A stretch of 64,000 nucleotides of DNA from Mucidula mucida (taxonomy: Eukaryota > Basidiomycota > Agaricomycetes > Agaricales > Physalacriaceae). The stretch lies in NCBI GenBank assembly GCA_015501055.1, contig JADNYV010000001.1, positions 1,860,001 through 1,924,000 of the forward strand. Direction: 5' to 3'. Both the position numbers and the translations under genes were made by a program. Of the stretch, positions 56,198 through 64,000 are shown in pieces (positions within the stretch are counted from its first letter, which is position 1; each line of letters starts with the position of its first letter). The notes under the pieces were generated by a model that worked only from the letters and a program-made list of their open reading frames with translations, searched no databases and was not told the origin of the DNA.

Positions 56198-58314
56198 CTA
56201 GCGCCCGCCGAATACACCCTTCCTGCGTGTCTAGAGGAAGAAGGAAAAAGGTTAACGGTCGCTAAGCCAAGGCCAGTAGACACATACCGAGTTCTTTTCC
56301 GGCGTCAATGGCCGACCGGTCTCGATCCGCTTCTTCTTTTCCTCGAGGTCGAGGCGTTGCTTCTCCAAAGCATCCTTCATCTCCTTGTGACGTGCGTAGA
56401 GTTCTTCCTCGGATTGCTTGAGCTTGGACTCCTTCTCTTGTACCTTTTGCTGGAAGACCATCTTCATCTCGGCCTCCATCTTGGCGAGTTTGGCCTCGTG
56501 CATGACGCGCTCCTCCTGCATCCGGGCGGCGGGGCTGAGGATCTCTCGTTAGATATCATGCAAGAACAAATAAGAGATTGGCTTACTTGACCTCCTTGAA
56601 GACGGTAGCATCCTGAGCGACACCCATGCTGAGGAGCTTCTCTGTTCGCCAGTTCTCGTACAGAACATCGTTGGTGTACTCCCTCAGCTCCTCCATATAG
56701 GTACGGACAAGCATCTGGCGCAGCTTGACAAAGTCACAATGGTCTTCATTGTCAACCTCCACCACGCCCCAAGGGTATGCGCGTCCGCGAACTTCGCGGC
56801 CGTCCGGAGTGGCGACAAGTTTGTCAGAGCCGACAACGGCAAAAGGAATCTTGCTGGCAATCTCCTCTGCTTCAGCAATGGTCTCCTCGTCCTCGTTATC
56901 GTACGTAGGTGCCTGGAAAATATGAATGTTGTGGTGCTCGATATCAGCTAAGATCTGAACGGGAATCAGCAAATAGTTGCGACATGTAGCATGAAAGAGC
57001 CGACCCGAGCTTTGAAGTCCGTGATTTCTTCGTCGGTCATGGTGTCAGCCTTGGCAATGACGGGAATCAGGTTAACTTTGGTATGCAGCCGGCGCATGAA
57101 CTCGACATCAATTTGTTTCAATCTAAGGGGAAAATGAGAAGTGAAAGTCATATACTCAATCAATACATACGAGTGACCGGTGGGTTGGATGAAGTAAAGG
57201 CATGCATGTACACGATTATCGACGACCTTCATACGATTGACGCGGTTTTCCTGCTCCAAGTAAGAGTCAAACCGGGACTCGATGTTGTCAAGTATAGGCT
57301 TCCAGCTATATAGTACGCGGTTACGAGTAGAAACATTGAGGTGCAAAAATGGCGGACCTCTCATCATTATTAACAAAATCACCAAACCCAGGGGTGTCGA
57401 CGACGGTCAAGTGGAGTCGAACTCCGTTCTCTTCAATATCTACACGTAAAAAGGTCAAGTAAGAGCTTGAAATATTACGGCGAAATCACTGACCCGCGCC
57501 GATACTCTCAATAGCAACAGTCTTTGGACTTTCCGCCGAAGGTGGTAGAGGAACTTTGGCCGGGTAGAGAGTGGTGTTGAACAAGGTGTTTATCAAGGTA
57601 GACTTGCCAAGTCCAGACTCGCCTGGCATGCAGCGTGAGTATGTCAAATAGAAATGGTGCGACTAAATTTACGCACCCACAACCATTGCTGTGAATTGGA
57701 ATCCTTTCCGCACACTCTTCCGATGGACCTATGACGGGGGACAGTCAGAGGCCAATATCATTGGGTAGAAATATCCTACACACCTGATTAGGCAAGTTCG
57801 CGAAACCGACCTAAACGTGTTATTAGCGCCATGAGCATGGAGACAAAAATGGTAAAAGGCGTAAAGGCTAGGAGGGGAGTAAAGCGGAATGATGAATGCT
57901 AGACGTTCGGAACGTAACAACGTCTCTAACTGAAGCCGTCCCCTCTTGTGGAAATAGAACGCCGTGCGCCTTCCACGTACGTGGGACAATACAGAAAGTC
58001 TGGTAAAAAGCAGTCGTCCCAGTAGAAGGGCGAAGCCATGCAGTCCTCAAATGATTCTTTAACCGCTTCATGGCGGGGTACGCAAACATGGACGCGGGAT
58101 ACCGAACAAGAGGGATACCAGCAGAATGGCCACAGTTTCGACGTCTGCAATAGATAAAAGGGCGAAGAAAGTCGTGAACACGTACATAGCCCATTAGTTT
58201 TTTTCGGATAACGGACGAGAGGGCAGGCGTGGGGACCAATGATGGACTTGAGCCATTTTCCATACCATTGGGAGAAATGTCGCCGTTGCGGGAGGAGGAA
58301 TATGAGTCGGTCAT
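56198..58314 (-). CDS. CDC3: Septin, CDC3-type
   Basis: GTP-binding filament protein of the septin ring, acting at the cortex and in cytokinesis. A short Ser/Asn-rich N-terminus ([17 protein letters not shown]) leads after a long intron to [21 protein letters not shown]. The P-loop is [18 protein letters not shown]3 is [13 protein letters not shown], and G4 is [13 protein letters not shown]. The septin unique element follows ([20 protein letters not shown]). The C-terminal coiled coil ([20 protein letters not shown] .. [19 protein letters not shown]) is as expected for the CDC3/CDC12 group. The last exon ends KGVFGGR with TAG at 56198. Which fungal septin group is my best match, not proven. 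Confidence 0.9.
57811..58185 (-). other. Unusually long first intron of the septin gene
   Basis: 375 bases from donor GTACGTG (after codon 43, MGY) to acceptor TTTAG before VGFANLPNQ. Most introns in this window are 45-60 bases. It contains unspecific open frames but no recognised RNA. Confidence 0.75.
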
Positions 58315-58754
58315 CTGAGATGTATAAGAGAATGACGGTCGAGGGAAACGAAGGGAGCAGTTACTGTGGAAACACTCGTCGACGAGGTGGGAGGAGACGA
58401 AAAAGGCCCAGCGGTGTGGTCGTGTTTGTTTGTCCGGGTGGCGCCGTCACGCTCCGGCTCAATCACCAATTTGGGTCGAGGCAGGATGTAAGAGGTCTGA
58501 TAGGCTTGTATGTAAGTTTGTCTCCTTCTTACGCGTCTGGAAAGCTAGAAAGCTCACCCAAGAGAGCGGCCGGTTCTTGAAAGTCATGGTATGGTGTGCG
58601 CTCACAAAACAAGTGTTGCTCTTCTACTTCTCACAACATGTGTTTGACGCGCGGCAAACGAGTGTATGCTCAGTCTGTAGATGGGATTGAATAGTCTGTT
58701 GTTTATTATAAAGATGATGTAGCCTAGAAACGGGTATACATAATCGTCCTGTCT
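58315..58754. other. Septin upstream region, no gene
   Basis: 440 bases between the septin start and the stop of the next same-strand gene. An open plus-strand frame (58239-58580) overlaps the septin N-terminus and is a chance frame. Presumed septin promoter. Confidence 0.4.
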
Positions 58755-59324
58755 TCACGCACACTCGTCAACGTTGATGAACATGTCGAATATCCTGCCC
58801 TCCTCGGAGAGCTGCCAAGGATCCAGCCCTGGCACCTCAGTCGCTATATAGCCGCAGCCCGCGTCCACTGGTAGTGGCGCCGTGGCATGCTCTTTTAGCG
58901 CCGGTCGATATGACGGGGCCGCATCGTCGTCAATTTGCATAAAAAAGGACAAGTTGGTACCAATCTCAACGTCCGCATCCGCCACGCCACGCTCCGAGGA
59001 TCGGTGGCGACGGCGGCGAACATGCGGCAAAGGTAAATGTCGGTCTCCACAGTATGGCGAGGATTCCGGTGACCGGATGATTCTGAGCGTCCGCGCCTGA
59101 ACCAAAACTTCATCCATGAGAAACGCTTCCATCCCAAGACGCCGGCTAGACATTGGTTTGAAACGTCGTTCTTCATTCCGTTTTCTTCGTGATCGTTTGG
59201 AAGGGGGATGATAAGGTGAAGAACTTGGCGAGTTGTAAGGGGAAGAGCTTGGAGTGGAAGAAGGTGTAGTACTGCGCGATAAGGCGGCAAACGCTGCAAC
59301 GTAAGCGTTTCCGGTATCTAGCAT
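58755..59324 (-). CDS. Uncharacterised 189-residue protein, single exon
   Basis: Open frame from ATG 59324 to TGA 58755. It starts MLDTGNAYVAAFAALSRSTT. A Ser/Pro-rich repeat-like stretch follows (SSTPSSSPYNSPSSSPYHPP), then a strongly basic stretch (KRSRRKRNEERRFK) that could be a nuclear signal. The C-terminal half is more ordered and acidic, with GTNLSFFMQIDDDAAPSYRP, CGYIATEVPGLDPWQLSEEG and RIFDMFINVDECA. No known domain is recognised. Low-complexity N-terminus, a compositionally normal C-terminus and one unbroken frame suggest a real, perhaps lineage-restricted gene. Confidence 0.55.
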   Translation of the reverse strand: MLDTGNAYVAAFAALSRSTTPSSTPSSSPYNSPSSSPYHPPSKRSRRKRNEERRFKPMSSRRLGMEAFLMDEVLVQARTLRIIRSPESSPYCGDRHLPLPHVRRRRHRSSERGVADADVEIGTNLSFFMQIDDDAAPSYRPALKEHATAPLPVDAGCGYIATEVPGLDPWQLSEEGRIFDMFINVDECA

Positions 59325-59599
59325 GTTGACCAGCGGGTTACGGCGTAAAGGTAGGTGGTGACGGAATGATTGTCGTGTAGTGTTAGTGGTTATACACCAG
59401 AAGGTGTCTAGGGCCTTTTTATACGAACCAGAAGCTCTACTTGACTGGCCACTTTGACCTTTGTTGATGGCAATTGCTTTTTCGTTCAGTATTCAATCAA
59501 CAAAGGGTCGAACTTTGCACAACGTGAAAGCGTATTTGTTTGTAATGCAAAGATCAAAGGTGTGTATCAATCATGCAACGTTGGCAGTAAATCCAAAGA

Positions 59600-60711
59600 C
59601 TACAATGTTTCATTGAGCTTCGTCCAGTCAAATGCAAGGGACATACCATCTGGTCGAGCATAATGTCCGACAACATCCAAATCAAACTTGCCGCGTATGC
59701 AATCGTCGAGGTCAATTGTCGCAGTCAAAACTCCCTCCCCTTTAAGTAAAGGACCAGCTAGGACTTGTCCAAGAGGATTGATGATGACGCTACCCCCGCC
59801 AATCATCACATTATCAGGGTGGCGCGCGCTATTGTCGTGAACTGCGTGGCCGTCAGGGTAATCCTTTTCTTCAGCATATTGACAAGCGGAAAGCACAAAG
59901 CAACGGCCCTCGAGTGCGATATGAACCATCGAACTCTGCCAGACAGGGCGCGCGTCAACGGTGGACACGCAATAGAGCTCTGTACCCTTTGAATAATAAT
60001 AATACCGCACTATCGATACCGTTAGATATCGTACAAGTGACACAGATGAACGTCAGATCTAACATAAGGGCATGTAGTTTTCCCTGTGGATGGATCAGGC
60101 AAGTACTTGGAAGCAACTTGAGCCTCACCAACATATCGCGCCGGATATCTTTGCTTGCACTTGGTCCGCAGAAATGAAGTCAATTACTGGCAAAGTAGTT
60201 CCATCTCCTTGACCCCAGATGAGACGTTCGGCAGCTGTCGGGGCTAGCTTACGATGCTTTCCGATGTAACCTTGAACTGGATCCACGAATATTTGTGAAC
60301 AGTACAAAGTCCCACCGTCTCGCTCGATTATGCCAATGCAAAGAAATACGCCACACTCTTTAGAGATGGCCTCGATGCGGTCGACCGTAGGCGACGGTAA
60401 CTCGATTGCTGCGGCATGATAGCGAACATATTCATTTCGTCCGCCTGCCGACCTGTCTCCCACTACAGCGCCAAAAGTGGACATCTTCGGGTAGCCACCA
60501 ATGCTGTAAATATTCCGAGTGTCATTCTAAGTGATCAGAAGAGATAACAGACGTACAAGGCTTCGGGGAAAACGGCTAGCTGGGCACCATCACGATCCTT
60601 GGCTAGGCGAGTCAGCTGTTCTAGCTTTTCCAATGTGGCGTCGATTTCATATTTCTGACAGCATGCTTGGACTACAGAGACACGAAGTTTGCGCGTTGGC
60701 CGGGGATCCAT
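59600..60711 (-). CDS. Nitrilase-family carbon-nitrogen hydrolase
   Basis: Thiol hydrolase of the nitrilase/cyanide hydratase branch. All three catalytic positions are visible: Glu in AVFPEALY|IGGYPK, Lys in HRKLAPTAAERLIWGQGDG and Cys in GAICWENYMPLLR. A further block is SSMVHIALEGRCFVLSACQY, and the substrate-side region SVIINPLGQVLAGPLLKGEG with DLDVVGHYARPDGMSL is typical of true nitrilases rather than amidases. Start ATG 60711 gives MDPRPTRKLRVSVVQACCQ. Introns join AICW|ENYM-type exons near 60.05-60.13 kb. TAG at 59600 after TKLNETL. It could turn organic nitriles such as indole-3-acetonitrile into acids; the substrate cannot be told from sequence. Confidence 0.9.
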
Positions 60712-60923
60712 GTGGGGAAAACGGGAAAGAGTCCACACGGTCTACAGCTGTTTTTAATCATGCATGGGACTATCGAAATATGTCAGCAGGATGATAAGTA
60801 GCCGGATCAAGATGAACTCGGAGGCCCGTGCGCACCTTGAACGCCTGATTAGGAAATATATACCGGCCCTAAAGATCGTGCCTCGGCTGCAATAAAAAGC
60901 TTTTCCTTCGCTTTAGTTTCCTC
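60712..60923. promoter_or_regulatory. Bidirectional promoter nitrilase / GID8
   Basis: 212 bases between divergent starts, holding both promoters. No clear TATA element. Confidence 0.4.
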
Positions 60924-61969
60924 ATGGTACGTCTCGTCACGTCCGGACGCTATGTTCTCCTCTAACAACGGACTTGACATCAGTCGACCAAGATTCGGAT
61001 TAGGGAAGAGGAATGGGATCGTCGCATGCATGAGGTCCAGGTCTCGAAAGCGTGAGTCTTCGTTTTTTACTTGTTCGATGATGAGAAAAATCATTGGGAA
61101 TCTCTCTGACTTGCATGAAGAGTCTTTGTTTATGTATTATCTGAACTACTCCTTCGGCGTTGCTTTGGTTCTGAGCCTAACCCACTTTCGTTTTGTCAGG
61201 GATCTCAACCGGTTGATTATGGATTACCTCGTTATTGAAGGCTACAAGTCCGCTGCAGAGGAGTTTAGCCAAGAGGCCCATATCGCCCCTCCTGTCGACT
61301 TTGAAAGCATGGAAAGTCGCATGAATATACGCGAAGCCCTGCAACGTGGCGATGTCGAAGACGCTATTACGCGAGTTAACGACTTGAATCCAGAGGTGAG
61401 GATCTTTTCTTGCAACGTGTTTTCTGGGGATGCAAATGATTATAACGTTTCATGCACCACTCTCAGACCTTTAGGTCGGTGATGATACTCGTAAACACCA
61501 AAACTTCAGTCTTCAATATGAACCTGCATCCGCTCTTTATCTGTTTACTCTTTCCTGCTGCTGATTTTGCTTTCAGATTCTCGATACGAACCCTGCATTG
61601 TATTTCCACCTTCAGCAGCAAAAATTGATCGAATTCATACGACACGGCCGCATCGCTGACGCCATTCGATTCGCGCAGGACGAGCTCGCCCCACGGGGAG
61701 AAGAGAGTACCGAATTTCTGTCGGAGTTGGAACGGACCATGGCGTTGTTGGCATTTGACTCTTCGTCATCAACGCCGACAGCTATAGCCGAGCTACTGTC
61801 TCCTGCGCAGCGCTTAAAGACTGCCGGCGAAGTGAATGCTGCGATATTGGAGAGCTTGAGCCAAGGGAAGGAAGTCAAATTGGTGGGACTGCTGAAGCTT
61901 ATGGGCTGGGGTGAATCTACGCTGGAACAGCGCGCAGAGTTTCCAAAGCTAGCGAGTGCAGCGATCTGA
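60924..61969 (+). CDS. GID8: GID8/TWA1 subunit of the GID/CTLH ubiquitin ligase
   Basis: Scaffold subunit of the GID/CTLH E3 complex, which in yeast degrades gluconeogenic enzymes. Four exons give 219 residues: 60924-60926, 60984-61051, 61200-61395 and 61577-61969 (660 bases with TGA). Exon 1 is just the start codon. The protein reads MSTKIRIREEEWDRRMHEVQ and then a LisH motif (ADLNRLIMDYLVIEGYKSAA), the CTLH domain (MNIREALQRGDVEDAITRVN, LYFHLQQQKLIEFIRHGRIA) and CRA (LERTMALLAFD, ELLSPAQRLKTAGEVNAAIL). The EEW start and every junction match the family, so the model is firm. Confidence 0.93.
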
Positions 61970-62385
61970 GGCAGCGTGGAAATTGCATGGACTTTGGAGT
62001 TCTCGCCCGTTAGCGTGGAATGTATGTACTTCTAGAATGTAATTGTGTGGAATGGAAAAAGGCATGGCGCTGCGTGTTGTGATTAATCCCCGATATCGTC
62101 TGAGTTCCGTTCGCTTGTGTGTTTTTTTTGTTCCTTCTAGAAAACAGAATAGAAAAATCGGAGGCATCACGTCGGTAGCTCAGCTTAGGTCAGGTCAGCA
62201 CTGCCACTTGCTCTGTTCTTGCTCTTGTCCTGCCCGACCTTGTGCCCGACAGACGCCTCGAAGATTAGTGTACGACTGTCATACATCGAGTGTCGACGAC
62301 TAGCTGGACGCTGCTGCTCGCTTTGGACCAAGACGAGGCCACTGTCTTGACGAGCAGCCACCCAAGGACCAAGTTCCCAGCCGCA
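61970..62385. promoter_or_regulatory. Intergenic, promoter of the MAPKKK gene
   Basis: About 415 bases between GID8 and the kinase start, with no supported gene. A G/C-free T-run (TTTTTTTT near 62121-62128) is the only simple feature seen. Confidence 0.35.
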
Positions 62386-64000
62386 ATGACAGACATTTCG
62401 CGGAAACCTCGCTACGTTTTGCATGTATTCAACAAGGGATCCGACAGCGAGAGCAGTGAGGATGAGAGCAGAACGAATTATGGAAGTGCGCTCTATTCGT
62501 ACAATCCCCCTCCATTACCGGCGCTATCCAGATCCCCTCCGCCGCCTCCTTCGCCGTTAACGACCAACATCCCTACGCGCACCCCTCGAACACAGGCGTC
62601 GCATCAGTCCTTGTCGTCGCCATCGAGTGCAAGCTCTCCTGCCGCTGAAGAACCGACGCCTAGCACCGATGAATCCGGTTTTGCAGACAGATCCCATCGT
62701 ACCGATATTCCACCAATAACGACTACCCGAGGCGTTACCGGAAAACTATTCCACGGTCTCAAATCGCCCTTTCACCATAAATCACCACATCCCCGACCAC
62801 AGCCGCCGACACCATCGTCCTCCCTGCCCACCACAGTGCGTGTTCCATCTCCATCTATCAAACCCTTTGACCCACTTCATTCTAGTCACCGACAGTCTCC
62901 ACTCCCGATTCCTACACCTCCGCTTCCAGTGCAGCTTCATCTTCGACCGTCTCAGAGCGTGTCCTTATTCTTGCCACCGCCGACTCTGACCGGTATGTCA
63001 ACGTTGACATTAGTGGAGCGAAGACTGCCGAACACATACGGGAGTGTGTTTTTGCAAAGGTAATCCTATTCCGTTTGTGCCTCTTCTACCTCTCAAACCT
63101 CACAACAGCTGAACATTCTGGACGACGAGCAGTCCCGCTTTTCCATCTACCGAACGGAGATAGGCTTTTTTGCTCTTGGCGAAGCATTATCAGACGAAAA
63201 GCTTGTGGAACTTTGTCGGGTGCATGGTGATTCGAAAGGTTCACTCAAGCTTCTCATCTCCCACTCTTCTGCTTCAGTCCATGAGCCAATACGCCCCTCC
63301 GTTTCTCCCTCAGTCAACACAGTTCCACCTCCCGTCCTTCCCAATTACAATACCCCTGCAGCCTGCGCTCCACTGCGCCCTCGTCGGCGGTCACGTTCAA
63401 GGCATGGCAGTCTGTCTTCTGCAAGCGAGCATCTGACTACTGAGGTATCTGCTGGTTACGAAGCCGATCTCGACAACAATGCTGAACGAGAGCCTCTCCA
63501 TCGACCTACACCTGTTCGACCACTTCCTCCGATTAACCAACCGCTTAACAACGTTCCTCCTTCGCCTGGCCGACGTCCCATTCGGGCATCCTCTCCGCGA
63601 CCCTCTCGATCAAACACGCCTTCGCCACCAGTTGTCGCTGAGCGTACACGTGCGCCAGACGCAACTACCATCGTGCAAGATCGCTTTGGCAATTTTGTTC
63701 CCGCCCCGCCCCCTCCGCCGCCATTATCTCCCCATCGCTCCAGCTTCACTGAAGAGCAGACCCTAATACCCCCTCGTCCCCGTCATGTGCGCTCGGGGTC
63801 CGATGCAGCAGCCGAACGTGAGCAGCTCCTTGAGGCTTCTGAACACCAGATGCAGACTGCTGGACAACGGTGGCGGAACACAGGTCGTTTGCCTCAGCAG
63901 CCGTCTCGGGATACGTTACGAGATCGTAGGCCGAGAGCTGGACCGCTGCAGGATGAATCTTTAGAGCGCTCTGACTCTTGGGTGTTTATTTCACGTCAGA
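62386..64000 (+). CDS. BCK1: BCK1-type MAP kinase kinase kinase, N-terminal part (cut by window end)
   Basis: N-terminal regulatory region of what looks like the MAPKKK of the cell-wall-integrity pathway; the kinase domain would lie beyond 64000. Starts MTDISRKPRYVLHVFNKGSD, then Ser/Pro-rich disorder with GKLFHGLKSPFHHKS. An intron (about 62838-62888) leads to VLILATADSDRYVNVDISGA, KTAEHIRECVFAK| and after a second intron (63060-63110) LNILDDEQSRFSIYRTEIGF, FALGEALSDEKLVELCRVHG and DSKGSLKLLI. The SIYRTEIG..GEALSDEKL..L..HGDSKGSLK block is the Ras-association-like domain seen in fungal Bck1. The remainder is proline-rich. The assignment rests on that block, as the kinase is absent. Confidence 0.65.

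Noticed and set aside
58239..58580. 113-codon plus-strand frame over the septin start
   Set aside because: It runs antisense through septin exon 1 and its upstream region, with Arg/Gly-rich chance text.
1..64000. tRNA and rRNA genes
   Set aside because: No convincing A-box/B-box pair with a foldable cloverleaf was found by eye. A tRNA scan would settle this.

Overview
The window looks like nuclear DNA of a mushroom-forming basidiomycete (Agaricomycetes). Genes are close together on both strands and are cut by many introns of about 45-60 bases with GT..AG ends and CTRAY-like branch points. The gene content fits: a family-rich cytochrome P450, F-box/LRR proteins with acidic tails, a Zn2Cys6 regulator, an RTA1 protein, fungal GID8, DUG3 and ICE2, and a long membrane protein of a type I associate with agarics. 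No prokaryotic operon, CRISPR array or intact transposon was seen. The right end cuts a MAP kinase kinase kinase gene.

Layout. 0.3-9.5 kb (all minus): a large membrane protein, a P450, a gene-poor stretch of about 1.5 kb, then NUS1. 9.9-23.3 kb: a Zn2Cys6 regulator, SEC17, phosphoacetylglucosamine mutase, DUG3, ICE2, molybdopterin synthase large subunit, a fused pseudouridine-5'-phosphate glycosidase/kinase, and a secreted repeat precursor with eight kexin-flanked peptides. 23.8-33.8 kb: ESF1, NudC, a PIAS/Siz SUMO ligase, the ADP/ATP carrier and an IRC3-like mitochondrial helicase. 33.9-40.3 kb: a decayed tandem duplication of the IRC3/EED gene junction, EED (PRC2), a small Tim17-family protein (complex I NDUFA11-like) and a Rap1-like BRCT/Myb protein. 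40.6-52.1 kb: RPS16, mitochondrial uL4, phosphoglycerate dehydrogenase, F-box protein 1, RTA1 protein, MIS12, an Rpp25-like Alba protein, RAD51 and F-box protein 2. 52.6-64 kb: transportin-3/MTR10, a CDC3-type septin, an unknown protein, nitrilase, GID8 and the N-terminus of a BCK1-type MAPKKK.

Most genes are housekeeping and not functionally clustered. Two weak themes can be seen: chromosome biology (EED, Rap1-like, MIS12, RAD51, PIAS/Siz within about 23 kb) and secretion/cell surface (NUS1, SEC17, AGM1, ICE2, septin, BCK1). The best candidate for something undescribed is the kexin-processed peptide precursor at 22.5-23.3 kb: signal peptide, then eight copies of a core ending NGNIVPY. The peptide is conserved while the DNA copies differ at silent sites.

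A caution for every reader: at least a dozen conserved genes or exons become correct only if one missing base is assumed, mostly in short homopolymers (ESF1 five times, also IRC3, ICE2, uL4m, phosphoglycerate dehydrogenase, F-box 2 and others). This looks like systematic one-base losses in the assembly, not gene death. Coordinates below span start codon to stop codon and include introns.
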